This document shows, one piece after another, positions 7,112-14,433 of a DNA stretch of 15,540 nt. The stretch comes from an uncultured Flavobacteriales bacterium (GTDB taxonomy: Bacteria > Bacteroidota > Bacteroidia > Flavobacteriales_D > Sanyastnellaceae). The stretch lies in contig CALBSW010000064.1 in assembly GCA_937967465.1 (NCBI GenBank), positions 1 to 15,540 of the forward strand, read 5' to 3'. Positions within the stretch are counted from its first letter, which is position 1. Every line of letters begins with the position of its first letter. A program made the position numbers and the translations under genes. Below the pieces are notes generated by a model. The model did not search any database. It was not told the DNA's origin and saw nothing but the letters and a program-made list of their open reading frames with translations.

Positions 7112-8593
7112 ATGGGTGTACGACGCGCGTTGAAAGGAGTTTTCCTCTTCGGAATGTTCTGGCATTTGGCGGCCCCCGTCGTTCAAGGTCAGTCGAGCAC
7201 GGTGGGGGTTCGGTTGGCCACCCGGCAGTTTTTGACACCGGATGGAGCACCCTATCTGGAAGTTCAGGCGGAGATCATGGCGCAGGGATTGCAGTGGTTG
7301 ATGTCCAGCGACAGCTTGTACCGTGCTGCTGTGGAATGGACGGTGGTGGCCTACGACACGACAGGTGCCGTGGCCGGCTTCAGCAAGGCCACTGCCCGCA
7401 CAGGTGCCCTGCCCTACCCTGGGGATTTTGTGGACATTGCCCGCATTCCATTGTCCCCTGGCCCGCACGTCTTGGAGTTGACACTTTCTGATCTCGCCGT
7501 CCCGAACGTGGATCCGCTGAAGCATGAGATGGTGGTCGATGTGGATGCGCCCAGTGCGCTGGACATCAGTGACTTGTTTTTGGTTCAAGGTGTGGCTCCC
7601 CGCGGCGAGGAGACAACGAGTTTGACCCGGTCTGGCCGGGAAATTCTGCCATTGGTGGACCAGCGCATTTCTGCAGGCATCGAATTCGTCCCCTTCTATG
7701 GAGAGCTGTACGGGACCGATGCGCATTTCGGATTGGACAGTGCGTTTCTCGTCGTGGCGGGATTCCAGGATGCGGAAGGTGAATGGGTGGCCGGGACACA
7801 GCGCTTTTTCCGAGAATCTGCGGCTCCAGTGATTCCCTTGCTCGAGTCCATACCGGTGCCGGATCCCGGCGTGTATGACCTCACCGTGGAGGTGAAGACC
7901 CCCCAACAAGTCCTGGTTGTGGCCAGGACACTCCCTGTTGAAGTGGTGGGGCTTGCGGCCCAGGATGCTGCGGAAGCGGCCAAGACGCTCTCTCCTTTTG
8001 TGTTGGTGTACGAGGACAGGGACAGCCTCTACGCCATGGTGGAGTCCTTGTTGCCCATCGCGGACGCGGGCGAAAGAAGGTCGATCGAGTACTCCCTGAA
8101 GGGAGCGGATTTGCGCACGCTGCAATCGTTCCTCGACCAATTCTGGCTTTCCAGATCGCCTCAAGACCCCGGTGCGTCGTGGAGGGAATACCAAAGGGAG
8201 GTGGCCATTGCCGATGAAGCGTATGGAAGCTGTCCCAACCGGGAAGGCCACGAGACCGACATGGGTTGGATTCTCCTTCGATACGGGCGTCCCAACACCA
8301 TTGTCCAGCGGCACAACGGCACCCAGTATTACCCCTACGAAATCTGGCATTATCACAAGGCCGGTCAGTTCAACAACCGTCGGTTCCTCTTCTACACGCC
8401 CCAGGTGGTGGGTGAATGTTTTGAGCTGCTGCACAGCGACCATCCGCAGGAAATTCGCAATGCAGATTGGCTGGACATTTTGAAGACCCGCGAATTGGGC
8501 CACAGCGTGGCGGAGACGTCCGTGAATCAATTGGGGCGTCGCGACACTTACAGCCGCGAAGAACCGGAAGACCTCTTCTTCAATCCGCGTTGA
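7112..8593 (+). CDS. GWxTD domain-containing exported protein
   Basis: This is a 493-aa protein with an N-terminal signal peptide (RR at 4-5, hydrophobic 10-25, probable cleavage after VQG at 26). Residues 30-320 are beta-rich and match no family I can name. The C-terminal part, about 322-430, follows the GWxTD domain layout: LKGADLRTLQSFLDQFW, a REYQREVAIADEAY helix, then the core ETDMGWILLRYGRPNTI and YPYEIWHY. The diagnostic Gly-Trp ahead of TD is replaced (NREGHETD), so this is a diverged member. The family is largely confined to Bacteroidota and related phyla and its function is unknown. The ATG at 7112 was chosen for signal-peptide position; ATG 7088 is an in-frame alternative. The glycosyltransferase gene begins four bases after the stop, so the two are probably co-transcribed. 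Confidence 0.87.
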   Translation: MGVRRALKGVFLFGMFWHLAAPVVQGQSSTVGVRLATRQFLTPDGAPYLEVQAEIMAQGLQWLMSSDSLYRAAVEWTVVAYDTTGAVAGFSKATARTGALPYPGDFVDIARIPLSPGPHVLELTLSDLAVPNVDPLKHEMVVDVDAPSALDISDLFLVQGVAPRGEETTSLTRSGREILPLVDQRISAGIEFVPFYGELYGTDAHFGLDSAFLVVAGFQDAEGEWVAGTQRFFRESAAPVIPLLESIPVPDPGVYDLTVEVKTPQQVLVVARTLPVEVVGLAAQDAAEAAKTLSPFVLVYEDRDSLYAMVESLLPIADAGERRSIEYSLKGADLRTLQSFLDQFWLSRSPQDPGASWREYQREVAIADEAYGSCPNREGHETDMGWILLRYGRPNTIVQRHNGTQYYPYEIWHYHKAGQFNNRRFLFYTPQVVGECFELLHSDHPQEIRNADWLDILKTRELGHSVAETSVNQLGRRDTYSREEPEDLFFNPR

Positions 8594-8597
8594 GTTC

Positions 8598-9674
8598 ATG
8601 AGCGGAGCGCCCCTTGAATCTTGTCGTGTGGCGGTGGCCATCCTCAATTGGAATGGGGTGGATCACTTGAAGCGGTTTCTCCCGTCCGTGGTCGCCCACA
8701 CGGGGGGCGATGACCGCGTTGTGGTCATCGACAATGGATCGACGGACGACAGTTTGGCTTGGCTCGCCCGAGAAGCCCCCAATGTTCTGCAAGTGTGCTT
8801 GTCGGACAACCACGGCTTTGCAGGCGGATACAACTTGGGGTTGGCAGAGTTGAGAGCGCAGCTCGATTTCGAATGGGTGGTCTTGCTCAACAGTGATGTG
8901 GAGGTCACCGCCGGGTGGCTGGATGGTTTGGTGTCGGCCTGCGTGGACCATGGATGGTCGGCGGCTCAGCCAAAAATGCGTGCGGTGGAAAAGCGGGCGG
9001 AATTCGAATACGCTGGTGCTGCGGGCGGGTTCATGGATCGATTCGGCTTCATGTTTTGTGCGGGTCGCATGTTCGATGTCAACGAGCTGGACGTGGGACA
9101 GTATGATCAGGATCGCCCTGTGTTCTGGGCCAGTGGAGCCTGCCTCCTTCTTCGGTCAGAAGCTTGGTTCAGTGTGTCGGGATTGGATGAGGATTTCTTC
9201 GCCCATATGGAGGAAATCGATCTCTGCTGGCGCTTGAAAAACAGAGGTCACATCGTGGGGGCCACGGGGCGTTGTCATGTGTATCACCTCGGTGGAGGCA
9301 CTCTCCAACATGAGAATCCGAAAAAGGCATTTCTGAATTTCCGGAACAACCTCTTTCTCTTGTTGAAGAACGACCACCGGTCCGGAATCCGCGCAAGGTT
9401 GCTCAGGCGCCAAGTCCTCGATGGCATCGCTGGTCTGAAATTCCTGGCGGAGGGAAAGCCCGCCTTTTTCAAGGCGGTCATCCAGGCGCACAGTGATTTC
9501 CGGAAACAGCGCGCGGCCATGGCGGCCAAGCGAAAGGCGGAAAAAGCGGCCTGCGTCCAAGTAAACCCTGAGGCTGCCGCATCGGCTGGTCACTACCAAG
9601 GGAGTGTCGTGTGGGACTTTTTCGTCCGGGGCCGCAAGAAGTGGTCAGAGCTTCCACTGGACCGGTTTTCCTGA
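8598..9674 (+). CDS. Family 2 glycosyltransferase
   Basis: This 358-aa protein carries a GT-A nucleotide-sugar-binding domain: VAVAILNWNG (11-20), VVVIDNGSTDDS (41-52), DNHGFAGGYNLG (70-81) and LLNSDVEVTAGWLDG (96-110), where NSDVE is the DXD-equivalent metal site. FWASGACLLLRSEAW (176-190) and GLDEDFFAHMEEIDLCWRLKNRG (195-217) hold the catalytic-base/acceptor acidic motif. The overall pattern is that of rhamnosyltransferase-type GT2 enzymes that build O-antigen or exopolysaccharide. The final 80 residues are basic (FRKQRAAMAAKRKAEKAA) with no clear transmembrane helix, so a peripheral membrane location is likely. It starts four bases after the GWxTD gene and precedes ComEC, but there are no other polysaccharide genes nearby, so the acceptor is unknown. 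Confidence 0.93.
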   Translation: MSGAPLESCRVAVAILNWNGVDHLKRFLPSVVAHTGGDDRVVVIDNGSTDDSLAWLAREAPNVLQVCLSDNHGFAGGYNLGLAELRAQLDFEWVVLLNSDVEVTAGWLDGLVSACVDHGWSAAQPKMRAVEKRAEFEYAGAAGGFMDRFGFMFCAGRMFDVNELDVGQYDQDRPVFWASGACLLLRSEAWFSVSGLDEDFFAHMEEIDLCWRLKNRGHIVGATGRCHVYHLGGGTLQHENPKKAFLNFRNNLFLLLKNDHRSGIRARLLRRQVLDGIAGLKFLAEGKPAFFKAVIQAHSDFRKQRAAMAAKRKAEKAACVQVNPEAAASAGHYQGSVVWDFFVRGRKKWSELPLDRFS

Positions 9675-9761
9675 GCGACTGCAAAGCCTTTGCGTGCATC
9701 GACAAGCCCTGCACGCGCATCGCATGGCATTGTCGGCGCAGTGTGGCTCATTGGGTGTGTG

Positions 9762-11471
9762 ATGGGGCGTGCCCTCCTTCCCTACTTGATGGTCGGGGTT
9801 TTGTTCGGCGAAATGCTCCGTCTCGAGCATGCGTTGGGTGCTGTATTGTGCGGGGGGCTTGCTGTCTCCTTGGCTTTATGCCGGATGCCACGCTGGTGTG
9901 TGGATGTCCATGCGCTGGCGCTTGGGTTGGCACTGGCTGCAATTCGAGGCCCTTCCTGGCCACAAGTCTCTGGTGGAGCCAAGGAATGGGTGGTGGAACA
10001 ACGGCTTTCTGCGCAGCGTGGGATGCATCGCGCGGTGTGTCGAGACCGGCAAGGGGACCGATTGCTGTGGCATTCGTCGATTCCGCTGGAGGTGGGCTCT
10101 GAGATCGCTGCAGTGTTGCGTGCCAAGCCATGGACCGAGCCTGCACACCCTTGGGACTTTGATGCCCAAGCGTTTTGGAGTGGCCGCGGCATTCGCGGTC
10201 AATGTGTCGAGGTGATGCGCATCTCCGAGAAGTGGACGTGGCGCACCAGGGCAGCGCAATGGTTTGGGGACATCCAGGGCAGGCTCCGACATCGCTTGGA
10301 TCCACAAGGGCGAGGAGGCGATGGTGCAGGTTGGCTGGTCGGCTTGGCCGTGGGTGACAAAAGCGGACTGTCTCGGGAGGCTCAGAAGGCGTTTTCTGGA
10401 CTGGGACTCGCCCATTTGACTGCTGTGAGCGGGTTCCATGTGGGATTGGTGACACTGCTGATGTCCGGCCTGTTGTGGTGGTTGCCAAGCCGGATCAGGT
10501 GGCCCCTGGTGGTGCCGGTGGTGTGGGGGTATGTTGCGCTCTGCGGTGCCCCATCCTCTGCCGTGAGGGCGGCTTTCATGTCGAGTTTGGCGGTCTTGGC
10601 GTTGGCCTTGGGTCGGCGGGGGCATGGCCTCACGCTGTTGTCTGCAGTGGGCCTCTTCATGTGGTGGCGGTCGCCACACTTGATCAGGGATGTGGGGACC
10701 CAACTCAGTTTCCTGGCGACTGCGGGCATCCTGATTTGGCATGCTGGGCGCTCCAACGTCCAGCATGGGAATGGACTTCGGAGTCGTTGGTCGCAGGCGT
10801 TGGCCATTCCCTGGGTCGCCACATGCAGCACAGCACCTGTGGCTTGGCCCGTTTTTGGACAGCTCCCCTGGTTGTTTCTGCCGGCGAACCTCGTGGCCAG
10901 CATTGCGGTCCCCGGATTCATGCTCTTGTTGATCTTGATTCAAGTGCTGCCGCAGGAATGGAGCCATGTGGTGGCTGGCCACGTTGTCTGGATGGCCGAT
11001 GCCGCTGTTGAAGCGGTGGTTTGTCTACACGAACGGGGGCCGGCACTGAAGCTGCCTCGAAGCCACGGGGCCCTTCGGTGGATTGGGGCACTCTTGTGCA
11101 TCGGGACATGGGCGGCCGCGTCACGCGGGGATCGCCGTTGGATGGGCGTTTGTGTGGTGCTGTTGACTGCCGCGCTTCTTCGGTTGCAGTCTGGACTGGA
11201 ACGCGCTCCGGAAGTGCATGTGCTTGCACATTCCGGCGAACGAGTGGTGCTGGTCCATGGCCGAGCCAGCGTGTTTCCATTGGAGCCCATCAAAAGTGCA
11301 CGCGCCACAACATGGAAAACCCGCTCCTTGGTAGAGCGGGTTTCGTCCAAGCCACGCTTGCCGACACGGCACGCGGGAGATGTGTTGGTGTGGACGCCAC
11401 ATGCATTGATGCTGCGGCTGCCTCAAGACACCGTGTTGTGGGTCAGTTCATCTGCGTCACCTTTTCGATGA
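9762..11471 (+). CDS. comEC: ComEC/Rec2-family DNA-uptake channel protein
   Basis: This is a 569-aa polytopic inner-membrane protein. Two or three N-terminal helices (LLPYLMVGVLFGEML, AVLCGGLAVSLALC) precede a soluble OB-like DUF4131 region (about 65-185), which includes HPWDFDAQAFWSGRGIRGQ, the family's 'NPG.FD...Y....GI' stretch. The Competence domain follows with LGLAHLTAVSGFHVGLV (214-230), its hallmark, and about seven further helices to residue 480. ComEC is the channel that brings single-stranded DNA into the cytoplasm in natural transformation. The remaining roughly 85 residues are too short for, and lack the HxHxDH motif of, the C-terminal metallo-beta-lactamase domain found in Bacillus ComEC. 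The start is uncertain: ATG 9762 was preferred, with GTG 9741 and TTG 9690 in frame upstream. The 3' end overlaps the small convergent gene by 29 bases. Confidence 0.9.
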   Translation: MGRALLPYLMVGVLFGEMLRLEHALGAVLCGGLAVSLALCRMPRWCVDVHALALGLALAAIRGPSWPQVSGGAKEWVVEQRLSAQRGMHRAVCRDRQGDRLLWHSSIPLEVGSEIAAVLRAKPWTEPAHPWDFDAQAFWSGRGIRGQCVEVMRISEKWTWRTRAAQWFGDIQGRLRHRLDPQGRGGDGAGWLVGLAVGDKSGLSREAQKAFSGLGLAHLTAVSGFHVGLVTLLMSGLLWWLPSRIRWPLVVPVVWGYVALCGAPSSAVRAAFMSSLAVLALALGRRGHGLTLLSAVGLFMWWRSPHLIRDVGTQLSFLATAGILIWHAGRSNVQHGNGLRSRWSQALAIPWVATCSTAPVAWPVFGQLPWLFLPANLVASIAVPGFMLLLILIQVLPQEWSHVVAGHVVWMADAAVEAVVCLHERGPALKLPRSHGALRWIGALLCIGTWAAASRGDRRWMGVCVVLLTAALLRLQSGLERAPEVHVLAHSGERVVLVHGRASVFPLEPIKSARATTWKTRSLVERVSSKPRLPTRHAGDVLVWTPHALMLRLPQDTVLWVSSSASPFR

Positions 11472-11697
11472 CATTGTCCACGTAGGACTCCCAAGCCTCC
11501 ATGCCCATGATGGGGAGGATGGCATTGACACGGTTGTTCTGTTTGCTGTAAATGGCCTCGACGTAGAATCCTTCAATCTCGAAGATGCAGAGGATGTATC
11601 GGTTCTCGACCATGCGCTGCGAAATGCAGTTGCCGTGATCCCACATGTAGTTCGTCTTCTCGTCCAGTGGAAGGCGGTTGAAGGTGCGGAGGTCCAT
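11443..11697 (-). CDS. Small conserved-type protein of unknown function (84 aa)
   Basis: This is an 84-aa soluble protein: DLRTFNRLPLDEKTNYMWDHG at the N-terminus, then CISQRMVENRYILCIFEIEGFYVEAIYSKQ and a helical end GMEAWESYVDNVIEKV. I recall Bacteroidota proteins with the same 'DLKTFN.LSLEEKAN..WE.G' opening and an 'FYVEV.Y' strand; none has a known role. The frame extends upstream to 12006, but that part lies antisense to the lyase gene and lacks protein character, so the ATG at 11697 opening the recognisable domain was chosen. Its last 29 bases overlap the 3' end of ComEC in antisense, and its start is divergent from the lyase start by about 98 bases. Confidence 0.75.
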   Translation of the reverse strand: MDLRTFNRLPLDEKTNYMWDHGNCISQRMVENRYILCIFEIEGFYVEAIYSKQNNRVNAILPIMGMEAWESYVDNVIEKVTQMN

Positions 11698-11783
11698 CGT
11701 ACTCTGTTCTGTTGTGAAGGCCGCCAGGATGGGTGACCGAGGTGGAATACGGGAGGGCCTCCGTGTGGGTTTCATTTTTGCCC

Positions 11784-11791
11784 AATCTTTG
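11784..11791 (+). promoter_or_regulatory. Candidate -7 promoter element AATCTTTG before the HMG-CoA lyase-like gene
   Basis: This differs at one position from the TAnnTTTG consensus (A for the first T) and ends four bases before the ATG at 11796, the same geometry as the exact element upstream of the deaminase. It would give a leaderless or nearly leaderless transcript. No -33 TTG is visible at a normal distance, so this is weak on its own. Confidence 0.28.
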
Positions 11792-11795
11792 TTGC

Positions 11796-12674
11796 ATGTC
11801 CCTCGAGAATGCAAGCCAAGACTGGCAGTTGACGGATTGTCCCAGGGACGCCATGCAAGGCTGGTCCAAACCCGTGTCGACAGACATGAAGGTGGCCTAC
11901 CTCTCTGCCCTGCTCCAGGTTGGATTCGACGTGGTCGACGCGGGCAGTTTCGTGTCGCCCAAGGCCATTCCGCAAATGGCTGACACGGCTGAGGTGTTCG
12001 ATGCATTGCCAGATTCTGCCAGCCGCGTCCTGGCCATCGTGGCCAACCTCCGGGGGGCGAATGACGCGGTCACGCAAGGCCGTGCCGACCTGATTGGATT
12101 CCCCTTCTCCATCTCTGAGACATTCCAACAGCGGAACGCGGGGACGGACATGGCCGAGGCTTGGAATCGCCTCGAGCAGATTCGAAATCGGGTCGAGCAA
12201 GCTGGAAAGGACATGGTGGTTTACCTCAGCATGGGCTTCGGCAATCCGTACGGCGACCCATGGTCACCCGACTGGGTCGTGGAATGGAGCGATCGGCTCC
12301 ACCGTGAGCTGGGGGTCACCCGACTGGCATTGAGTGACACGGTGGGCCATGCCACTGAAGACGTCATCTCATCGGTGTTCAGTGCCACTTTGGAGGCGCT
12401 TCCCGGCTGCCAGATTGGAGCGCACCTTCATGGTCGGCCGGACCAAGCGTCCAGCTCGATGAAAGCAGCGTGGGATGCAGGATGTCGCGCCTTTGATGGC
12501 GCGCTGGGAGGACACGGCGGGTGTCCCATGGCCAAGGATGACCTCGTGGGCAACTTGGCGACGGAGGTGCTGATGCAGGCTCCGGAGTCCTGGGGCGCAG
12601 CCCCGAGGAATTGGAATGCGGAGGCACTCCAGGAGGCGCAGCGGTTGCGCGCTCTGATTTTTGAAGGAGCCTGA
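11796..12674 (+). CDS. Hydroxymethylglutaryl-CoA lyase-like enzyme
   Basis: This 292-aa TIM-barrel protein belongs to the HMGL-like (DRE-TIM) superfamily. HMG-CoA lyase cleaves HMG-CoA to acetyl-CoA and acetoacetate at the end of leucine degradation. Visible residues are R17-D18 and Q21 in DCPRDAMQG (human R41-D42 and Q45), the family segment SFVSPKAIPQMADT (51-64), YPF-like GFPFSISETFQQRN (101-114), SMGFGNPYGDPW (145-156), LSDTVGHAT (179-187), metal-binding H210 and H212 in GAHLHGRP, and the active-site Cys C243 in LGGHGGCPMAKDDLVGN with N253. All catalytic positions are therefore present. ATG 11796 was chosen over the upstream in-frame start at 11733, whose extra 21 residues are not family-like. 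No other leucine-degradation gene lies in view. CDCPRDAM-type N-termini with GGCPMA are what I recall for Bacteroidota members. Confidence 0.9.
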   Translation: MSLENASQDWQLTDCPRDAMQGWSKPVSTDMKVAYLSALLQVGFDVVDAGSFVSPKAIPQMADTAEVFDALPDSASRVLAIVANLRGANDAVTQGRADLIGFPFSISETFQQRNAGTDMAEAWNRLEQIRNRVEQAGKDMVVYLSMGFGNPYGDPWSPDWVVEWSDRLHRELGVTRLALSDTVGHATEDVISSVFSATLEALPGCQIGAHLHGRPDQASSSMKAAWDAGCRAFDGALGGHGGCPMAKDDLVGNLATEVLMQAPESWGAAPRNWNAEALQEAQRLRALIFEGA

Positions 12675-12684
12675 GACGGCTCCT
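12665..12684 (+). terminator. Candidate stem-loop at the end of the lyase gene
   Basis: AGGAGCC (12665-12671) pairs perfectly with GGCTCCT (12678-12684) around a six-base loop that contains the lyase stop codon. The 7-bp GC-rich stem has no T-run on either side, so it is not a classical intrinsic terminator. It could act as a 3'-end or RNA-stabilising hairpin for the lyase transcript, or for the opposite-strand small ORF whose stop is eight bases away. Confidence 0.3.
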
Positions 12685-12691
12685 GAGCGGA

Positions 12692-12793
12692 TCAGTTCAA
12701 GCAGTGCTCGAAGAGCTCAAAGCCGTAACGGTCACGCTGAATCTCGATGCGCTCGAACTTCTTGATCGTGATGCGGATGCGAAAACGCTTCAT
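12692..12793 (-). CDS. Possible 33-aa basic small protein
   Basis: The frame runs ATG at 12793 to TGA at 12692 and encodes MKRFRIRITIKKFERIEI followed by QRDRYGFELFEHCLN. It sits in an otherwise gene-free gap between the lyase and the ZIP transporter. About 27 of 33 codons end in G or C, like the neighbouring genes, and the peptide has an alternating basic/hydrophobic beta-strand pattern with an aromatic end, unlike random sequence. There is no Shine-Dalgarno or clear -7 element, and the frame stays open only ten codons upstream without another start. I do not recognise a family. It could be a genuine small protein, a remnant of a longer gene, or chance. Confidence 0.4.
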   Translation of the reverse strand: MKRFRIRITIKKFERIEIQRDRYGFELFEHCLN

Positions 12794-12850
12794 GGGGCAG
12801 GATTTGGCCCCGATTACGCAGCGTCATCGGATGGGGTTACGTTTTCCCAA

Positions 12851-13597
12851 TCAAAAGTGGGTGGTCAACAGGGACAAGCCGAGTCCCAACAAGACCGTGA
12901 GGAACTTGCGCCCATTGAACTCATGCCCGTCAGCCGTCTCGAACAGGATGGTGGTGGCGATGTGAAGGAGAATGCCCACCAGCAACCCATTGAGCGCGCC
13001 AAAGGTGTGGGCGTCTTGTGGCAATAGTCCGGCCAGTGCAATGCCCGCGCAAGGGGTCAATGCAAAGACGAGAATCCAAGTCCACCGTCGCATGCGGGAT
13101 GTCACTGTGGCCTGCAGAATGGTCATGAGGGCAATGGCGACAGGCAGCTTGTGTAGCCCGATTCCCAACAAGAGTGCCATTCCTTCTCCCCCATGGTGAT
13201 GATGGTGGCCATGGTCGTGGGCGTGATCATGTGCATGGTTGTGGGCCCAGGCGCTGGCATCTTCCAATCCAAATGGCATCGCTTCGATGAAGGCGTGCAA
13301 GCACAAGCTCACGAAGGCCAGCAGTCCGAAACGGTTGCCGTGGACGTGACCGTGTTCCATGCCTTTGCTGAGGTATTCGAGCCCCACTTGTATGAGAAAC
13401 CCGCCGATGACCCAGAATCCGGCGTGGCCATTGGCCAAGAAGGCCTCAGGCAGCAGGTGGAGAAAGCACAGTCCCAACAGGAAGGCGCCGCCAAAAGCCA
13501 GCAGCAGAGGGAGGTTGGTGCGGAGTCCTTTGCCCATGGCCTCACCGAGGCCAGCGCCCAACAGGGCGACGAGAAACAGTGCAATTCCTTCCATCAT
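12851..13597 (-). CDS. ZIP-family metal (zinc/iron) transporter
   Basis: This 248-aa inner-membrane protein has about seven or eight hydrophobic segments. ZIP signatures are HAFIEAMPFG (101-110) in the central helix, LGIGLHKLPVAIAL (144-157) as the next metal-binding helix, and LLHIATTILFE (210-220) in the following one. A His/Asp-rich loop at 119-135 (HNHAHDHAHDHGHHHHH) lies between the first two metal helices, the usual position being between TM3 and TM4, and probably binds metal. ZIP proteins move divalent cations into the cytosol; zinc is the default guess, but metal identity is not visible. ATG 13597 forms a 4-base ATGA overlap with the methyltransferase stop, indicating translational coupling; ATG 13594 is directly adjacent. 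HKLP replaces the HKxPEG/E-containing form of many ZIPs, so one metal ligand may differ. Confidence 0.9.
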   Translation of the reverse strand: MMEGIALFLVALLGAGLGEAMGKGLRTNLPLLLAFGGAFLLGLCFLHLLPEAFLANGHAGFWVIGGFLIQVGLEYLSKGMEHGHVHGNRFGLLAFVSLCLHAFIEAMPFGLEDASAWAHNHAHDHAHDHGHHHHHGGEGMALLLGIGLHKLPVAIALMTILQATVTSRMRRWTWILVFALTPCAGIALAGLLPQDAHTFGALNGLLVGILLHIATTILFETADGHEFNGRKFLTVLLGLGLSLLTTHF

Positions 13598-14355
13598 GGT
13601 CGGGTGGCGTAAAGAATGACACGGGGCGATGCGCCGGCCTTCCATGGCTGAAGGTCGTAGTCACCGAAGGTGGCGCTCACCTCGAAGCCGCAGGCATGGA
13701 GCATTTGGATCAAGTCTTCCCTGCTCAATCCGGCGACCTGTTCTGTAAAGTGAAGGGTTCTCCCCTCCGTTTCAAATGTGATGTCCTTGATGAATCCGTG
13801 CACCCCGCCCGATACCGGGGCAAACTGCCGGCGAATGGAATAAGTGGTGTCGCCACGGACGACCTCTTCCTTTTCAACCAATCTGGCCTTGGCGAAGTCG
13901 ACATCCAGGAAGTCGAGGACGAGAAAGCCGCCGGGCTTGAGGTGCTGGCGCACTTGCTGCAACACAGCTGCGTGGTCTTCCGGCTTCTCGAAGTAGCCGA
14001 AGCTGGTGAACAAGTTCAGGACGCCGTCGAATGGCCCTTTGACCTCAAACGTTCGCATGTCGCCTTCCTGAAAGTCGAGCCCGGTCACCCCCTCGTGTTG
14101 TGCACGGGCTGCAGCAATGCTCTGTGGGCTCAGGTCGACTCCCGTGACCCGGTGTCCCAGCCGGGCGGCGGCGGCGGCATGCCTTCCTTTGCCACACGCC
14201 AAGTCCAAAATCCGCAGTTCAGACCACCCCAGCCTGTCGTGAAGCCGTTGGACGAATTGACTCGCCTCATCTGCATTCCGATGCCCATACAGGTTGTGAT
14301 AGTGGGGGCTATCAAACCACGTGGCATACCATTCTGGAGATCGCGCTTCGGTCAT
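13594..14355 (-). CDS. Class I SAM-dependent methyltransferase
   Basis: This 253-aa cytosolic protein has a Rossmann-type fold. Motif I is ILDLACGKGRHAAAAA (49-64); the acidic end of strand 2 is VTGVDLSPQSI (70-80); EGDMR (97-101) holds the adenine-contacting Asp; VLNLFTSFGYF (112-122) is motif IV; LKPGGFLVLDFLDVDF (139-154) follows. The N-terminal WFDSPHYHNLYGHR and the C-terminal beta insertion (YSIRRQF...FTFET) match bacterial Methyltransf_25/11 proteins. The substrate is unknown. ATG 14355 opens the conserved MTEARSPEWY sequence; the longer in-frame extension to 14904 is antisense to the SiaB-like gene and was rejected. TATCTTCG (14365-14372, minus strand) is one base off the -7 consensus and lies nine bases before the start. 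It overlaps the downstream ZIP gene by ATGA. Confidence 0.9.
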   Translation of the reverse strand: MTEARSPEWYATWFDSPHYHNLYGHRNADEASQFVQRLHDRLGWSELRILDLACGKGRHAAAAARLGHRVTGVDLSPQSIAAARAQHEGVTGLDFQEGDMRTFEVKGPFDGVLNLFTSFGYFEKPEDHAAVLQQVRQHLKPGGFLVLDFLDVDFAKARLVEKEEVVRGDTTYSIRRQFAPVSGGVHGFIKDITFETEGRTLHFTEQVAGLSREDLIQMLHACGFEVSATFGDYDLQPWKAGASPRVILYATRP

Positions 14356-14433
14356 GGCGGAGGGCGAAGATAGTCCGGACAAAAGGCAACCTCTTCCCCC
14401 ACTCTGCCGTAGAGATGCATGCGATTCTTGTCC

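Noticed and set aside
5398..7491. Plus-strand open frame of about 2.1 kb opposite the PKD gene
   Set aside because: It is antisense to an unmistakable secreted PKD/T9SS protein. Its translation is low-complexity, rich in His, Arg, Val and Gly, with no domain or signal peptide, as expected from the antisense of a GC-rich gene.
7100..8647. Minus-strand open frame of about 1.5 kb opposite the GWxTD gene
   Set aside because: The plus strand carries a signal peptide and GWxTD domain. The antisense translation has no family features and would run into the neighbouring genes.
9876..10982. Minus-strand open frame opposite comEC
   Set aside because: Composition is Pro/His/Gln/Arg-rich without domains, whereas the plus strand has the ComEC channel motif and membrane helices.
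13193..13240. Short repetitive tract resembling a tandem repeat
   Set aside because: It is the codon run for the His/Asp-rich metal loop of the ZIP transporter, not a DNA repeat element.
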